Source: Cellulomonas alba
GTDB taxonomy: Bacteria > Actinomycetota > Actinomycetes > Actinomycetales > Cellulomonadaceae
Reading direction: 5' to 3'
Assembly (NCBI RefSeq): GCF_030362835.1
Contig: NZ_JAUCGQ010000001.1
Coordinates: forward strand, 2,583,461 to 2,647,460
Length of the DNA stretch: 64,000 nt
In this document: piece after piece, positions 16,865 to 23,630 of the stretch
Numbering within the stretch: position 1 is the first letter of the stretch
Layout of the letters: every line of letters begins with the position of its first letter
Program-made: the position numbers and the translations under genes
Notes under the pieces: generated by a model
The model's input: only the letters and a program-made list of their open reading frames with translations
What the model was told of the DNA's origin: nothing
Database searches by the model: none

Positions 16865-17682
16865 CGAGCGCGCCGGGCGCGCACCCGCCGGTGCGCGTGA
16901 CGCTCGCCCAGCTGCGCGTCGGCGCGGACCACGGCGCGGCGCGCGACGCGGTCTGGCACGCGTTCGACGTCGCGTCCCGCGCGGGCGCGGACCTGCTGGT
17001 GCTGCCCGAGTACGCGTCGGGCTTCGACCCGCACGGCGTCGGCCGCGAGCACGCCGAGCCGCTCGACGGCCCGTTCGTCGCCCTGCTGTGCGAGCGCGCC
17101 ACCGAGTCGGGCGTCGCGGTGATCGCCGGCACGACGCTGCCGGGTGAGCGGGACCTCGCGGTCAACGCGGTCGTGGCGGTCGACGGCGACGGCGACCTGG
17201 CGGGCGTCTACCGCAAGGTCCACCTGTACGACGCGTTCGGCCACCGCGAGTCCGACCGGCTCGAGCCCGGCCCGGCCGACGCGCCGCCGCTCGTGCTCCA
17301 GGTCGGCGACCTGCGGTTCGGCGTGCTGACGTGCTACGACCTGCGGTTCCCCGAGTCCGCGCGGCGGCTCGTCGACGCGGACGCCGACGTGCTCGTCGTG
17401 CCGGCGGCGTGGGCCGCCGGGCCGCTCAAGGCGATGCACTGGCGCGCGCTCGCTGTCGCACGGGCCGTCGAGAGCACCGCCGCGGTGGTCGCCGTCGGGC
17501 AGGCCGGGCCGGGCGTCACGGGGCACTCGGTCGTCGTGGGCGCCGACGGCGTGGTGCTGCTCGAGCTCGACGAGCAGCCCGCCATCGACTCGGTGGACCT
17601 GCTGCCCGCCGCGATCGCGCGCGTGCGCGAGACGAACCCGTCGCTCGCCAACCGGCGCTACCGCGTGGTGCCGCGCGTCTGA
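16861..17682 (+). CDS. Carbon-nitrogen hydrolase (nitrilase superfamily)
   Basis: This 273-residue protein carries the full nitrilase-superfamily triad: Glu50 in 'LVLPEYASG', Lys119 in 'YRKVHLYDAFG' and Cys158 in 'LTCYDLRFPES'. The 'YRKVHLYD' and 'TCYDLRFPE' wording resembles the Nit1/Nit2 omega-amidase and deaminated-glutathione amidase group. Enzymes there hydrolyse small amides in the cytosol. Coupling to mca through the small membrane gene by two 4-base overlaps makes a role in repair or breakdown of thiol-derived amides attractive; that is inference. The ATG start is fixed by the overlap. Confidence 0.85.
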   Translation: MTSAPGAHPPVRVTLAQLRVGADHGAARDAVWHAFDVASRAGADLLVLPEYASGFDPHGVGREHAEPLDGPFVALLCERATESGVAVIAGTTLPGERDLAVNAVVAVDGDGDLAGVYRKVHLYDAFGHRESDRLEPGPADAPPLVLQVGDLRFGVLTCYDLRFPESARRLVDADADVLVVPAAWAAGPLKAMHWRALAVARAVESTAAVVAVGQAGPGVTGHSVVVGADGVVLLELDEQPAIDSVDLLPAAIARVRETNPSLANRRYRVVPRV

Positions 17683-17709
17683 CGTCGCGAGCGGGCCGCG
17701 CCCGGGGCG

Positions 17710-18468
17710 TCAGGCGATCGTGTACGACGCGATCGACACGGCGACGTAGTGGCACACGAAGCCGCCCACCGTCAGCGCGTGGAAGATCTCGTGGAACCCG
17801 AAGTACCGCGGGCTGGGGTTCGGCCTCTTGGTGCCGTAGACCACCGCGCCGAGCGTGTAGCAGAGGCCGCCCGCCGCGACGAGCCACACGATCGTCGGGC
17901 TGCCGTAGTGCCAGAACTGCGGCAGGAAGGCGAGCGCGACCCAACCGAGCGCCACGTACACCGGCACGTAGACCCAGCGCGGCGCGCCGAGCCAGAACAC
18001 GCGCGCGAGCAGCCCCACGATCGCGCCCGACCAGACGATCGTCAGCAGGAGCTTCGCGGTGTGCGTCGGCAGCAGGATCACGGCGAGCGGCGTGTAGGTG
18101 CCGGCGATGATCAGGAAGATGTTCGTGTGGTCGAGGCGGCGCAGGACGCCGAAGACGCGCGGCGACCAGCGGCCGCGGTGGTAGACGGCGCTCGTCCCGA
18201 ACAGCATCACGGCGGACAGGCCGAACACGGCGGTCGACCACTTCGCGGCGGGCGTGGGCGAGAGCACGACGAGGACGATCGACGCGGCGAGCACGAACGG
18301 CGAGATGCCGGCGTGGATCCAGCCGCGCAGCAGGGGCTTGACGGTCTGCCCGACGGTGTCGGCCGCGCGCGCGAGCGGGCCTGTCGAGGCGTCGTCGGTG
18401 GCGGGTGTCTCGGGCTGGTCGGCCATGTGCTCGTGGGCTCCGGCTGCGTGGGTGGGGCTCGCGGTCAC
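17710..18468 (-). CDS. trhA: Hemolysin III family membrane protein (TrhA)
   Basis: From a GTG at 18468 the protein has 252 residues; an ATG at 18426 would give 238. The TM part begins near residue 48 and holds seven segments. Family signatures are present: 'SAVYHRG' after TM2, 'DHTNIFLIIAGTYTP', and 'FHEIFHALTVGGFVCHYVAV' at the end, with conserved histidines that probably bind metal. Members belong to the PAQR-related hemolysin III group, implicated in membrane lipid homeostasis; despite the name, lysis is not established for most. It is divergent from the cis-prenyltransferase gene, an arrangement also found in M. tuberculosis (Rv1085c/Rv1086, from memory). The spacer has a strong inverted repeat. 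Confidence 0.85.
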   Translation of the reverse strand: MTASPTHAAGAHEHMADQPETPATDDASTGPLARAADTVGQTVKPLLRGWIHAGISPFVLAASIVLVVLSPTPAAKWSTAVFGLSAVMLFGTSAVYHRGRWSPRVFGVLRRLDHTNIFLIIAGTYTPLAVILLPTHTAKLLLTIVWSGAIVGLLARVFWLGAPRWVYVPVYVALGWVALAFLPQFWHYGSPTIVWLVAAGGLCYTLGAVVYGTKRPNPSPRYFGFHEIFHALTVGGFVCHYVAVSIASYTIA

Positions 18469-18493
18469 GGGTGGCGCTCGTCTCTCGTCAGGA

Positions 18494-18527
18494 AACCTAC
18501 GTTGCCGTAGGTTACGCGACCGTAGGT
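18494..18527. promoter_or_regulatory. Inverted repeat plus extra half-site upstream of trhA
   Basis: AACCTACG (18494-18501) and CGTAGGTT (18506-18513) form a perfect 8-4-8 inverted repeat, and another CGTAGGT (18521-18527) follows in direct orientation. The cluster sits 26 bases upstream of the trhA GTG and in the divergent spacer with the prenyltransferase gene. It looks like a TetR-type operator, but no tetR is adjacent, so the regulator would act from elsewhere. Confidence 0.6.
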
Positions 18528-18696
18528 AGGGGTGTCGACCGCCGTCCGGAACTCACAGGATGCACGCAGCGCGCGCACGGGCGCACCGCCCTCGGGGCCG
18601 CCGGCGACCGGTACGGTGAGACGTCCCGCCGCTGATCGGGTCCGCGCCGCCGCCCCGGCGCCCGCCCGAACGGCCTCACCGCCCGAAGGAGTGCGC

Positions 18697-19458
18697 GTGC
18701 GCCTGCCCCATCCGCTCTACGGGCTGTACGAGCGCCGGCTGGCCGCGTCGCTGCCCGCGGACCGGATGCCGCGGCACGTGGGCGTGATCCTCGACGGCAA
18801 CCGCCGCTGGGCGCGGGCGGTGGGGGAGTCGGCCGCGACCGGGCACCGCGCGGGGGCCGACAAGATCGCGGACCTGCTCGGGTGGAGCGAGGACGTCGGC
18901 GTCGAGGTCGTGACGCTGTGGATGCTCTCGACCGACAACCTGTCGCGGTCGGCGGACGAGCTCGAGCCCCTGCTGCGGATCATCGAGGACGCCGTGACCG
19001 AGCTCGCCGAGACGCGTCGGTGGCGGCTCCAGGCGGTGGGCTCGCTCGAGCTGCTGCCGGTCCGGACGTCCGACGCGCTGCGCGCCGCCGAGAAGGCGAC
19101 GGCCGACGTGGTGGGGCTGCACGTCAACGTCGCGGTCGGGTACGGCGGCCGGCGCGAGATCGCGGACGCGGTGCGGGCCTTCCTGCGCGAGAACGCCGAG
19201 GCCGGCTCGAGCCTCGACGAGCTCGCGGAGGCGTTCGACATGGAGCACATCGCCGAGCGCCTCTACACCAAGGGGCAGCCCGACCCCGACCTGGTGATCC
19301 GCACGTCGGGCGAGCAGCGGCTCGGCGGGTTCCTGCTCTGGCAGAGCGCGCACTCGGAGTTCTACTTCTGCGAGGCGTACTGGCCGGACTTCCGGCGGGT
19401 CGACTTCCTGCGCGCCGTGCGCGCGTACGGGGCGCGCGAGCGCCGGCTCGGCCGCTGA
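18697..19458 (+). CDS. Short-chain cis-prenyltransferase (UppS family)
   Basis: From the GTG at 18697 (AAGGAG five bases upstream) the protein has 253 residues. It contains the pyrophosphate-binding motif 'ILDGNRRWAR' (31-40), 'VVTLWMLSTDNLSRS' and the closing signature 'PDLVIRTSGEQRLGGFLLWQSAHSEFYF'. These enzymes condense isopentenyl diphosphate in cis configuration to make polyprenyl carriers for cell-wall synthesis. The best known syntenic relative, Rv1086, makes short Z,E-farnesyl diphosphate, so this copy may be the short-chain enzyme rather than the undecaprenyl synthase; chain length cannot be read from sequence with certainty. It is cytosolic or membrane-associated. Confidence 0.9.
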   Translation: MRLPHPLYGLYERRLAASLPADRMPRHVGVILDGNRRWARAVGESAATGHRAGADKIADLLGWSEDVGVEVVTLWMLSTDNLSRSADELEPLLRIIEDAVTELAETRRWRLQAVGSLELLPVRTSDALRAAEKATADVVGLHVNVAVGYGGRREIADAVRAFLRENAEAGSSLDELAEAFDMEHIAERLYTKGQPDPDLVIRTSGEQRLGGFLLWQSAHSEFYFCEAYWPDFRRVDFLRAVRAYGARERRLGR

Positions 19459-19786
19459 CGCCGGCCCCGGGGCCGGTCGAACCGGGGCGTGGACCGAAGG
19501 TGCGGCCGAACGCCTCGTCGCGCCCCGGGACTCCCGCGACGCGCCGAGCGTCGCCCGTTCGGCCGCACCTTCCGCACGCGCCGGCCGCCGCGCGACACGC
19601 CGCGACGCACGTTCACCCGGTGTTCTCGCCCCCGGGCGCGCGGCGCTGACCTGGGCCTCCGCCAGGGTCGTCCGGCACCCGTGTGAACGGTCGATGACGT
19701 CCTGCGTGTCCGTGCCCGCGGCTGTCGGTGGGCGGGTTTACCTTCCCGCGTAGAGGACGGCGACCGCCGTCCCGGGAGGCCAGCCC
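19459..19786. other. Non-coding interval with palindromes
   Basis: This gap after the prenyltransferase gene holds CCGGCCCCGGGGCCGG, a perfect 16-bp palindrome, at 19461-19476; a 17-bp perfect inverted repeat at 19496-19512/19556-19572; and an 8-bp hairpin at 19755-19762/19765-19772. TACCTT at 19739-19744 is a possible -10 for the phoH leader. No open frame with coding-like third positions was seen before 19787. Confidence 0.5.
19496..19572. repeat. 17-bp perfect inverted repeat with 43-base loop
   Basis: GAAGGTGCGGCCGAACG (19496-19512) is exactly complementary to CGTTCGGCCGCACCTTC (19556-19572). It lies 38 bases after the cis-prenyltransferase stop. It could serve as a terminator, but the long loop and absence of T residues make a palindromic repeat element equally possible. 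Confidence 0.65.
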
Positions 19787-19891
19787 ATGGAGCATCCGCT
19801 CCGGGAGGAGGGCCGGTCCCGGCGCTCCACGGCCGGCCGCCCCCACCCGTCGCCGATCGTCGGCAGCCCGCGCTCGCGGGGGTCGTCGTGA
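19787..19891 (+). CDS. Possible 34-codon leader ORF upstream of phoH2
   Basis: An ATG at 19787 with GGAGG seven bases upstream opens a 34-residue frame rich in Arg, Ser and Pro, ending TGA at 19891, which is 42 bases before the phoH2 start. The ribosome site is as good as that of real genes, but the peptide shows no recognisable domain. It may be a regulatory leader peptide. In mycobacteria phoH2 is preceded by a small antitoxin gene (phoAT); resemblance here is positional only. Confidence 0.3.
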   Translation: MEHPLREEGRSRRSTAGRPHPSPIVGSPRSRGSS

Positions 19892-19902
19892 GGCGCCAGC
19901 AG

Positions 19903-19920
19903 CGGCGCTAGACAGCGCCG
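19903..19920 (+). promoter_or_regulatory. Hairpin just before the phoH2 ribosome site
   Basis: CGGCGCT (19903-19909) pairs with AGCGCCG (19914-19920) around AGAC, and GGAGGGAG of phoH2 follows directly. With the upstream hairpin 19755-19772 and the small ORF between them, it could control access to the ribosome site. Confidence 0.45.
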
Positions 19921-19933
19921 GAGGGAGCCTGCC

Positions 19934-21325
19934 GTGGTCAGCAAGCCCGCTCAGCCCGCCCCGGACCTCGACGCCACGTCCGAGCCCGAGGGTCGGCGCA
20001 CGCACGTGCTCGACACCTCCGTCCTGCTGTCCGACCCGAGAGCGATCCACCGGTTCGCCGAGCACGACGTGGTGATCCCCGTCGTGGTGATCACGGAGCT
20101 CGAGGGCAAGCGCCACCACGCCGAGCTGGGCTACTTCGCCCGGGCCGCGCTCCGGCTGCTCGACGACCTGCGCATCAAGCACGGACGCCTCGACGCGCCG
20201 ATCCCGCTGGGCGGCGACGGCGGCACGCTGCGCGTCGAGCTCAACCACACGAACCCCGAGGTCTTGCCGGCGGGCTTCCGGCTCGGCGACAACGACACCC
20301 GGATCCTCGCGGTCGCGGCCAACCTCGCGGCCGAGGGCCACGACGTCACGGTCGTCAGCAAGGACCTGCCGATGCGCGTCAAGGCCAGCGCCGTCGGGCT
20401 CCGCGCCGAGGAGTACCGGCACGAGCTGGCGGTCGACTCGGGCTGGACGGGCATGGACGCGCTCGACCTCACCGAGCAGCAGATGAGCGACCTGTGGGAG
20501 CACGAGTCGGTCGCGCTCGCGGACGTCGCCGAGACGTCGGCGGGGCCGGGCATCGACGGGAATGCGTCGGCGCGCGACCTGCCGTGCCACACGGGACTCG
20601 TGCTGCACAGCCCGCGCGGCTCGGCGCTCGGCCGCGTCACGGCGGACAAGCACATCCAGCTCGTGCGCGGCGACCAGGACGTGTTCGGCGTGCACGGCCG
20701 CAGCGCCGAGCAGCGCATCGCGATCGACCTGCTCCTCGACGAGGAGGTCGGCATCGTCTCGCTCGGCGGCCGCGCCGGGACCGGCAAGTCGGCGCTCGCG
20801 CTGTGCGCGGGCCTCGAGGCCGTCCTCGAGCGGCGCCAGCACCGCAAGGTGATGGTGTTCCGGCCGCTGTACGCGGTCGGCGGCCAGGACCTCGGCTACC
20901 TGCCGGGATCCGAGGCCGAGAAGATGAACCCGTGGGCGCAGGCGGTGTTCGACACGCTCGGCGCGCTCGTGAGCAAGGAGGTCGTCGAGGAGGTGCTCGA
21001 CCGGGACATCCTCGAGGTGCTCCCGCTGACGCACATCCGCGGCCGGTCGCTGCACGACGCGTTCGTGATCGTCGACGAGGCGCAGTCGCTCGAGCGGAAC
21101 GTGCTGCTGACGGTGCTCTCGCGGATCGGCCAGTCGTCGCGCGTGGTGCTCACGCACGACGTGGCGCAGCGCGACAACCTCCGGGTCGGGCGGCACGACG
21201 GCGTCGCGGCCGTGATCGAGGCGCTCAAGGGCCACCCGCTGTTCGCGCACGTGACGCTGACCCGGTCGGAGCGGTCGCCCGTCGCGGCACTGGTCACCGA
21301 GCTGCTGGAGGGTATCGAGGTCTGA
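19934..21325 (+). CDS. phoH2: PhoH2: PIN-domain ribonuclease fused to PhoH ATPase
   Basis: This 463-residue protein has two domains. The N-terminal PIN domain (about 22-165) shows the acidic residues expected for a metal-dependent RNase: Asp27 in '[12 protein letters not shown]', Glu55 in '[10 protein letters not shown]', and 'LGDNDTRIL' (117-125). The C-terminal PhoH ATPase (about 215-463) has Walker A 'GRAGTGKS' (279-286) and Walker B 'FVIVDEAQS'. Proteins of this type are RNA helicase-RNases; in mycobacteria PhoH2 acts as a toxin-like RNA-unwinding nuclease held in check by a small upstream protein. GTG start with GGAGGGAG. The gene stands at the conserved position after the cis-prenyltransferase. 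Confidence 0.93.
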   Translation: MVSKPAQPAPDLDATSEPEGRRTHVLDTSVLLSDPRAIHRFAEHDVVIPVVVITELEGKRHHAELGYFARAALRLLDDLRIKHGRLDAPIPLGGDGGTLRVELNHTNPEVLPAGFRLGDNDTRILAVAANLAAEGHDVTVVSKDLPMRVKASAVGLRAEEYRHELAVDSGWTGMDALDLTEQQMSDLWEHESVALADVAETSAGPGIDGNASARDLPCHTGLVLHSPRGSALGRVTADKHIQLVRGDQDVFGVHGRSAEQRIAIDLLLDEEVGIVSLGGRAGTGKSALALCAGLEAVLERRQHRKVMVFRPLYAVGGQDLGYLPGSEAEKMNPWAQAVFDTLGALVSKEVVEEVLDRDILEVLPLTHIRGRSLHDAFVIVDEAQSLERNVLLTVLSRIGQSSRVVLTHDVAQRDNLRVGRHDGVAAVIEALKGHPLFAHVTLTRSERSPVAALVTELLEGIEV

Positions 21326-21428
21326 CGACTTCACCCCCGAACCCATCCGCGGGGACGCTCGGCAGCCGCTACCTTCGGCGCCACCCAGGCCGACGCAGTG
21401 TCGCGCCGACCGTCCCCGCGGAGGATCC

Positions 21429-21677
21429 ATGTCCGAGACGTACGCCCCGGCGCCCGTCGCCACGCAGGCGAGCCCGAAGAACCTGCTCGTCGCGACCTTG
21501 CTCGCCTTCTTCCTCGGCACCCTCGGGGCGCACCGGTTCTACACCGGGAAGATCGGGACCGCCATCCTCATGATCGTGACCCTCGGCGCGTTCGGGATCT
21601 GGACGCTCGTCGACTTCATCCTGCTGGTGTGCGGCGTCTTCAAGGACAAGGAGGGCCTGCCGCTCAAGTGGCAGTGA
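21429..21677 (+). CDS. TM2 domain-containing protein
   Basis: This 82-residue protein has about 17 polar residues, then the TM2 domain: two TM helices ('NLLVATLLAFFLGTLGAHRFY' and 'ILMIVTLGAFGIWTLVDFIL') joined by the conserved 'GAHRFYTGKIGTA' turn, ending 'GVFKDKEG'. The family is widespread and its function is unknown. A GAGGA ribosome site precedes the ATG. It lies 103 bases after phoH2 on the same strand and ends at a strong terminator. Confidence 0.9.
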   Translation: MSETYAPAPVATQASPKNLLVATLLAFFLGTLGAHRFYTGKIGTAILMIVTLGAFGIWTLVDFILLVCGVFKDKEGLPLKWQ

Positions 21678-21690
21678 CCCGGGCGTGACG

Positions 21691-21721
21691 AAGGGCCGGT
21701 GCGGTGTCCGCACCGGCCCTT
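21691..21721. terminator. Strong bidirectional terminator
   Basis: A 14-bp perfect stem (21691-21704 with 21708-21721, core AGGGCCGGTGCGG) closes a TGT loop between the TM2 gene and the ABC operon that converge here. Confidence 0.8.
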
Positions 21722-21760
21722 GCGCGTTGCCCGGGGTCCCACCGGCGCCCCCGGGCCTCG

Positions 21761-22477
21761 TCAGGCGTCGACGAGCCGGCCGTCCGCGAGGTGCAGGACG
21801 CGGTCGGAGAGCGACATCATCAGCGGGTCGTGCGTCGAGATGATCGCGGTCATCCCCTCGGCCTCGACGACCGCGCGGAGCAGCGCCATGACGGCCTGGC
21901 CGGTCGCGGTGTCGAGCTGGCCCGTCGGCTCGTCCGCGATGAGCAGCCGCGGCGAGTTGGCGAGCGCGCGCGCGATCGCGACGCGCTGCTGCTGCCCGCC
22001 GGACATCTCGCCCGGGCGCTGGTTGGTGTGGTCGCCCAGGCCGACGAGGTCGAGCAGCAGCCGCACGCGCTCCTCGCGGACCGGCGCGGGCAGCTTGCGC
22101 AGCCGCAGCGGGACGCCGACGTTCTCCGCCGCCGAGAGGACCGGCACGAGCCCGAACGTCTGGAACACGTACGAGACGACGTCGCGGCGGAGCTCGACCA
22201 GGCCGCTCTCGCCGAGCGACGAGACCTCGCGCCCGTCGACGACCACGCGGCCCGCGTCGGGCCGGTCGAGCCCGCCGACGCAGTTGAGCAGCGTCGTCTT
22301 GCCCGAGCCGGACCGGCCGACGAGCGCGACGAGCTCGCCCGGCGCGATCGTGAACGACACGTCGCGCAGCGCGTGGACGGCGTTCTCGCCCGAGCCGTAG
22401 GTGCGCGAGACGCCCTCGACGCGGACCATCGCGTCGGTCGTCGCGGCCTGGGCCGGCACGGCGGCGGTGGTCGTCAT
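21761..22477 (-). CDS. ABC transporter ATP-binding protein (MacB/LolD type)
   Basis: This 238-residue ATPase has Walker A GRSGSGKT (54-61), signature MSGGQQQ (158-164), Walker B with ADEP (181-184) and the H-loop in 'IISTHDPLM'. The 'NQRPGEMSGGQQQRVAIARAL' wording is that of the MacB/LolD/FtsE group, which works with FtsX-like permeases; two such permeases are encoded upstream in the same operon. Its start overlaps the stop of the first ATPase gene by 4 bases (22474-22477). Being the last gene, it probably pairs with one of the permeases, giving either two complexes or one heteromeric complex. Confidence 0.9.
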   Translation of the reverse strand: MTTTAAVPAQAATTDAMVRVEGVSRTYGSGENAVHALRDVSFTIAPGELVALVGRSGSGKTTLLNCVGGLDRPDAGRVVVDGREVSSLGESGLVELRRDVVSYVFQTFGLVPVLSAAENVGVPLRLRKLPAPVREERVRLLLDLVGLGDHTNQRPGEMSGGQQQRVAIARALANSPRLLIADEPTGQLDTATGQAVMALLRAVVEAEGMTAIISTHDPLMMSLSDRVLHLADGRLVDA

Positions 22478-23574
22478 CGGGTCTCCTCGGCGTCGTCGGG
22501 GCCGGCGGTGGGGGCCGCCTGCCGAGGGGCGCGCGGGGCGGCCGGCGTGGGCGCCGCGCCGGGGTCCTCGGCTGGGGCAACGGCCGCCGGGGCGGTCGGT
22601 GCAGGGGCGGCCGGTGCCGGGGCGGCCGCCGGCCGCGGCCGGTCCGGCCACACCGACACGTGCGACTCCTCGAGCGCGAGCCGCACGCGGCCGGCCAGCT
22701 CGAGCGTCTCGCGGTACTCCTGCGGCAGCTGCACGCGGCCCGCGCGGTCGAGCACCGCGAACTCCTCGGCGACCACGTGCTCGGTGCCGTCGTCGTGCGT
22801 CTGCGTCCGGCGCACGACCTCCGACGACGTGCGCCCGTCGCGGATCGCGACCGTGCGCTGCACGTGCTCGGAGACGCCGGGGTCGTGCGTCACGACGACG
22901 ACCGTGGTGCCGAGCTCGCGGTTCACGGTCCGCAGTCCCTCGAGCACGTCGTGCGACGTCGCGGTGTCGAGCTCGCCCGTCGGCTCGTCGGCGAACAGCA
23001 CCTGCGGCGCGTTCGCGAGCCCGACCGCGATCGCGACCCGTTGCTGCTCGCCGCCGGACATCTGGCCGGGGCGGCGGTCGGCGCAGTAGCCGACGCCGAG
23101 CACGTCGAGGAGCTCGGCCGCGCGGCGCGCGCGGTCGCGCCGACGGATGCCGGCGAGCGCGAGCGGGAACGCGACGTTCTCGGTCGACGTCAGGTACGGC
23201 ACGAGGTTGCGCGCGGTCTGCTGCCAGACGAAGCCGACCATCGAGCGGCGGTAGTCGACGCGCTGCCGCGCCGACATCGCCATCAGGTCCCAGTCGCCGA
23301 CGCGCACGCGGCCCGCCGTCGGCACGTCGAGGCCCGAGAGCACCGACAGCAGCGTCGACTTGCCGGAGCCCGAGGCGCCGACGATCGCGACGAGCTCGCC
23401 CTGCTCGACGAGCAGGTCGAGGCCCTGGAGCGCCTGCACCTCGACGCCCTCGGACTGGTAGATGCGCACGAGCGAGTCGCACACGATGAGGTGGTCCTCG
23501 CCGAAGGTGCCGGTCCCGGCTCGCGCGCGCTCCTCGAGCGTCGTGAGCGTCGGCTCGTCGACCGTCGCCGTCAT
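22474..23574 (-). CDS. ABC ATPase with C-terminal AbrB-like segment
   Basis: The first about 250 of 366 residues are a MacB/LolD-type ATPase: Walker A GASGSGKST (66-74), signature MSGGEQQ (172-178), Walker B VLFADE (192-197), H-loop His230. Unlike its partner, it continues: residues about 268-311 ('EEFAVLDRAGRVQLPQEY', then 'RVRLALEESHVSVWP') have the pattern 'D..GR.qlP.e' of a swapped-hairpin AbrB-like domain, followed by about 55 residues of Ala/Pro-rich linker. In AbrB proteins this fold binds DNA and dimerises; in an ABC ATPase it would more likely mediate dimerisation or contact with the permease. ATG start with GGGAGACGAGG upstream, overlapping a 19-codon ORF. Confidence 0.85.
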   Translation of the reverse strand: MTATVDEPTLTTLEERARAGTGTFGEDHLIVCDSLVRIYQSEGVEVQALQGLDLLVEQGELVAIVGASGSGKSTLLSVLSGLDVPTAGRVRVGDWDLMAMSARQRVDYRRSMVGFVWQQTARNLVPYLTSTENVAFPLALAGIRRRDRARRAAELLDVLGVGYCADRRPGQMSGGEQQRVAIAVGLANAPQVLFADEPTGELDTATSHDVLEGLRTVNRELGTTVVVVTHDPGVSEHVQRTVAIRDGRTSSEVVRRTQTHDDGTEHVVAEEFAVLDRAGRVQLPQEYRETLELAGRVRLALEESHVSVWPDRPRPAAAPAPAAPAPTAPAAVAPAEDPGAAPTPAAPRAPRQAAPTAGPDDAEETR

Positions 23575-23630
23575 GGCCTCGTCTCCCTCGTCAGCCTGAT
23601 CTTCCGTCCCGTGCGTCGTTCCGCCGTCAT
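23571..23630 (-). CDS. 19-codon ORF bridging permease and ATPase genes
   Basis: MTAERRTGRKIRLTRETRP is encoded from an ATG at 23630 to a TGA at 23571. Its start overlaps the stop of the FtsX-like permease (ATGA, 23630-23627), and its stop overlaps the start of the ATPase (ATGA, 23574-23571). It contains the ATPase ribosome site GGGAGACGAGG, which explains the unusual AGG codons at its end. The peptide is very basic. It may be a translation-coupling leader that lets ribosomes pass from permease to ATPase, or a microprotein; no relative is known to me. Confidence 0.4.
   Translation of the reverse strand: MTAERRTGRKIRLTRETRP

Noticed and set aside
19461..19476. Perfect 16-bp palindrome CCGGCCCCGGGGCCGG as an operator
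   Set aside because: It is pure G/C, directly after a stop codon, and such palindromes are common by chance at this GC content; a terminator role is more likely.
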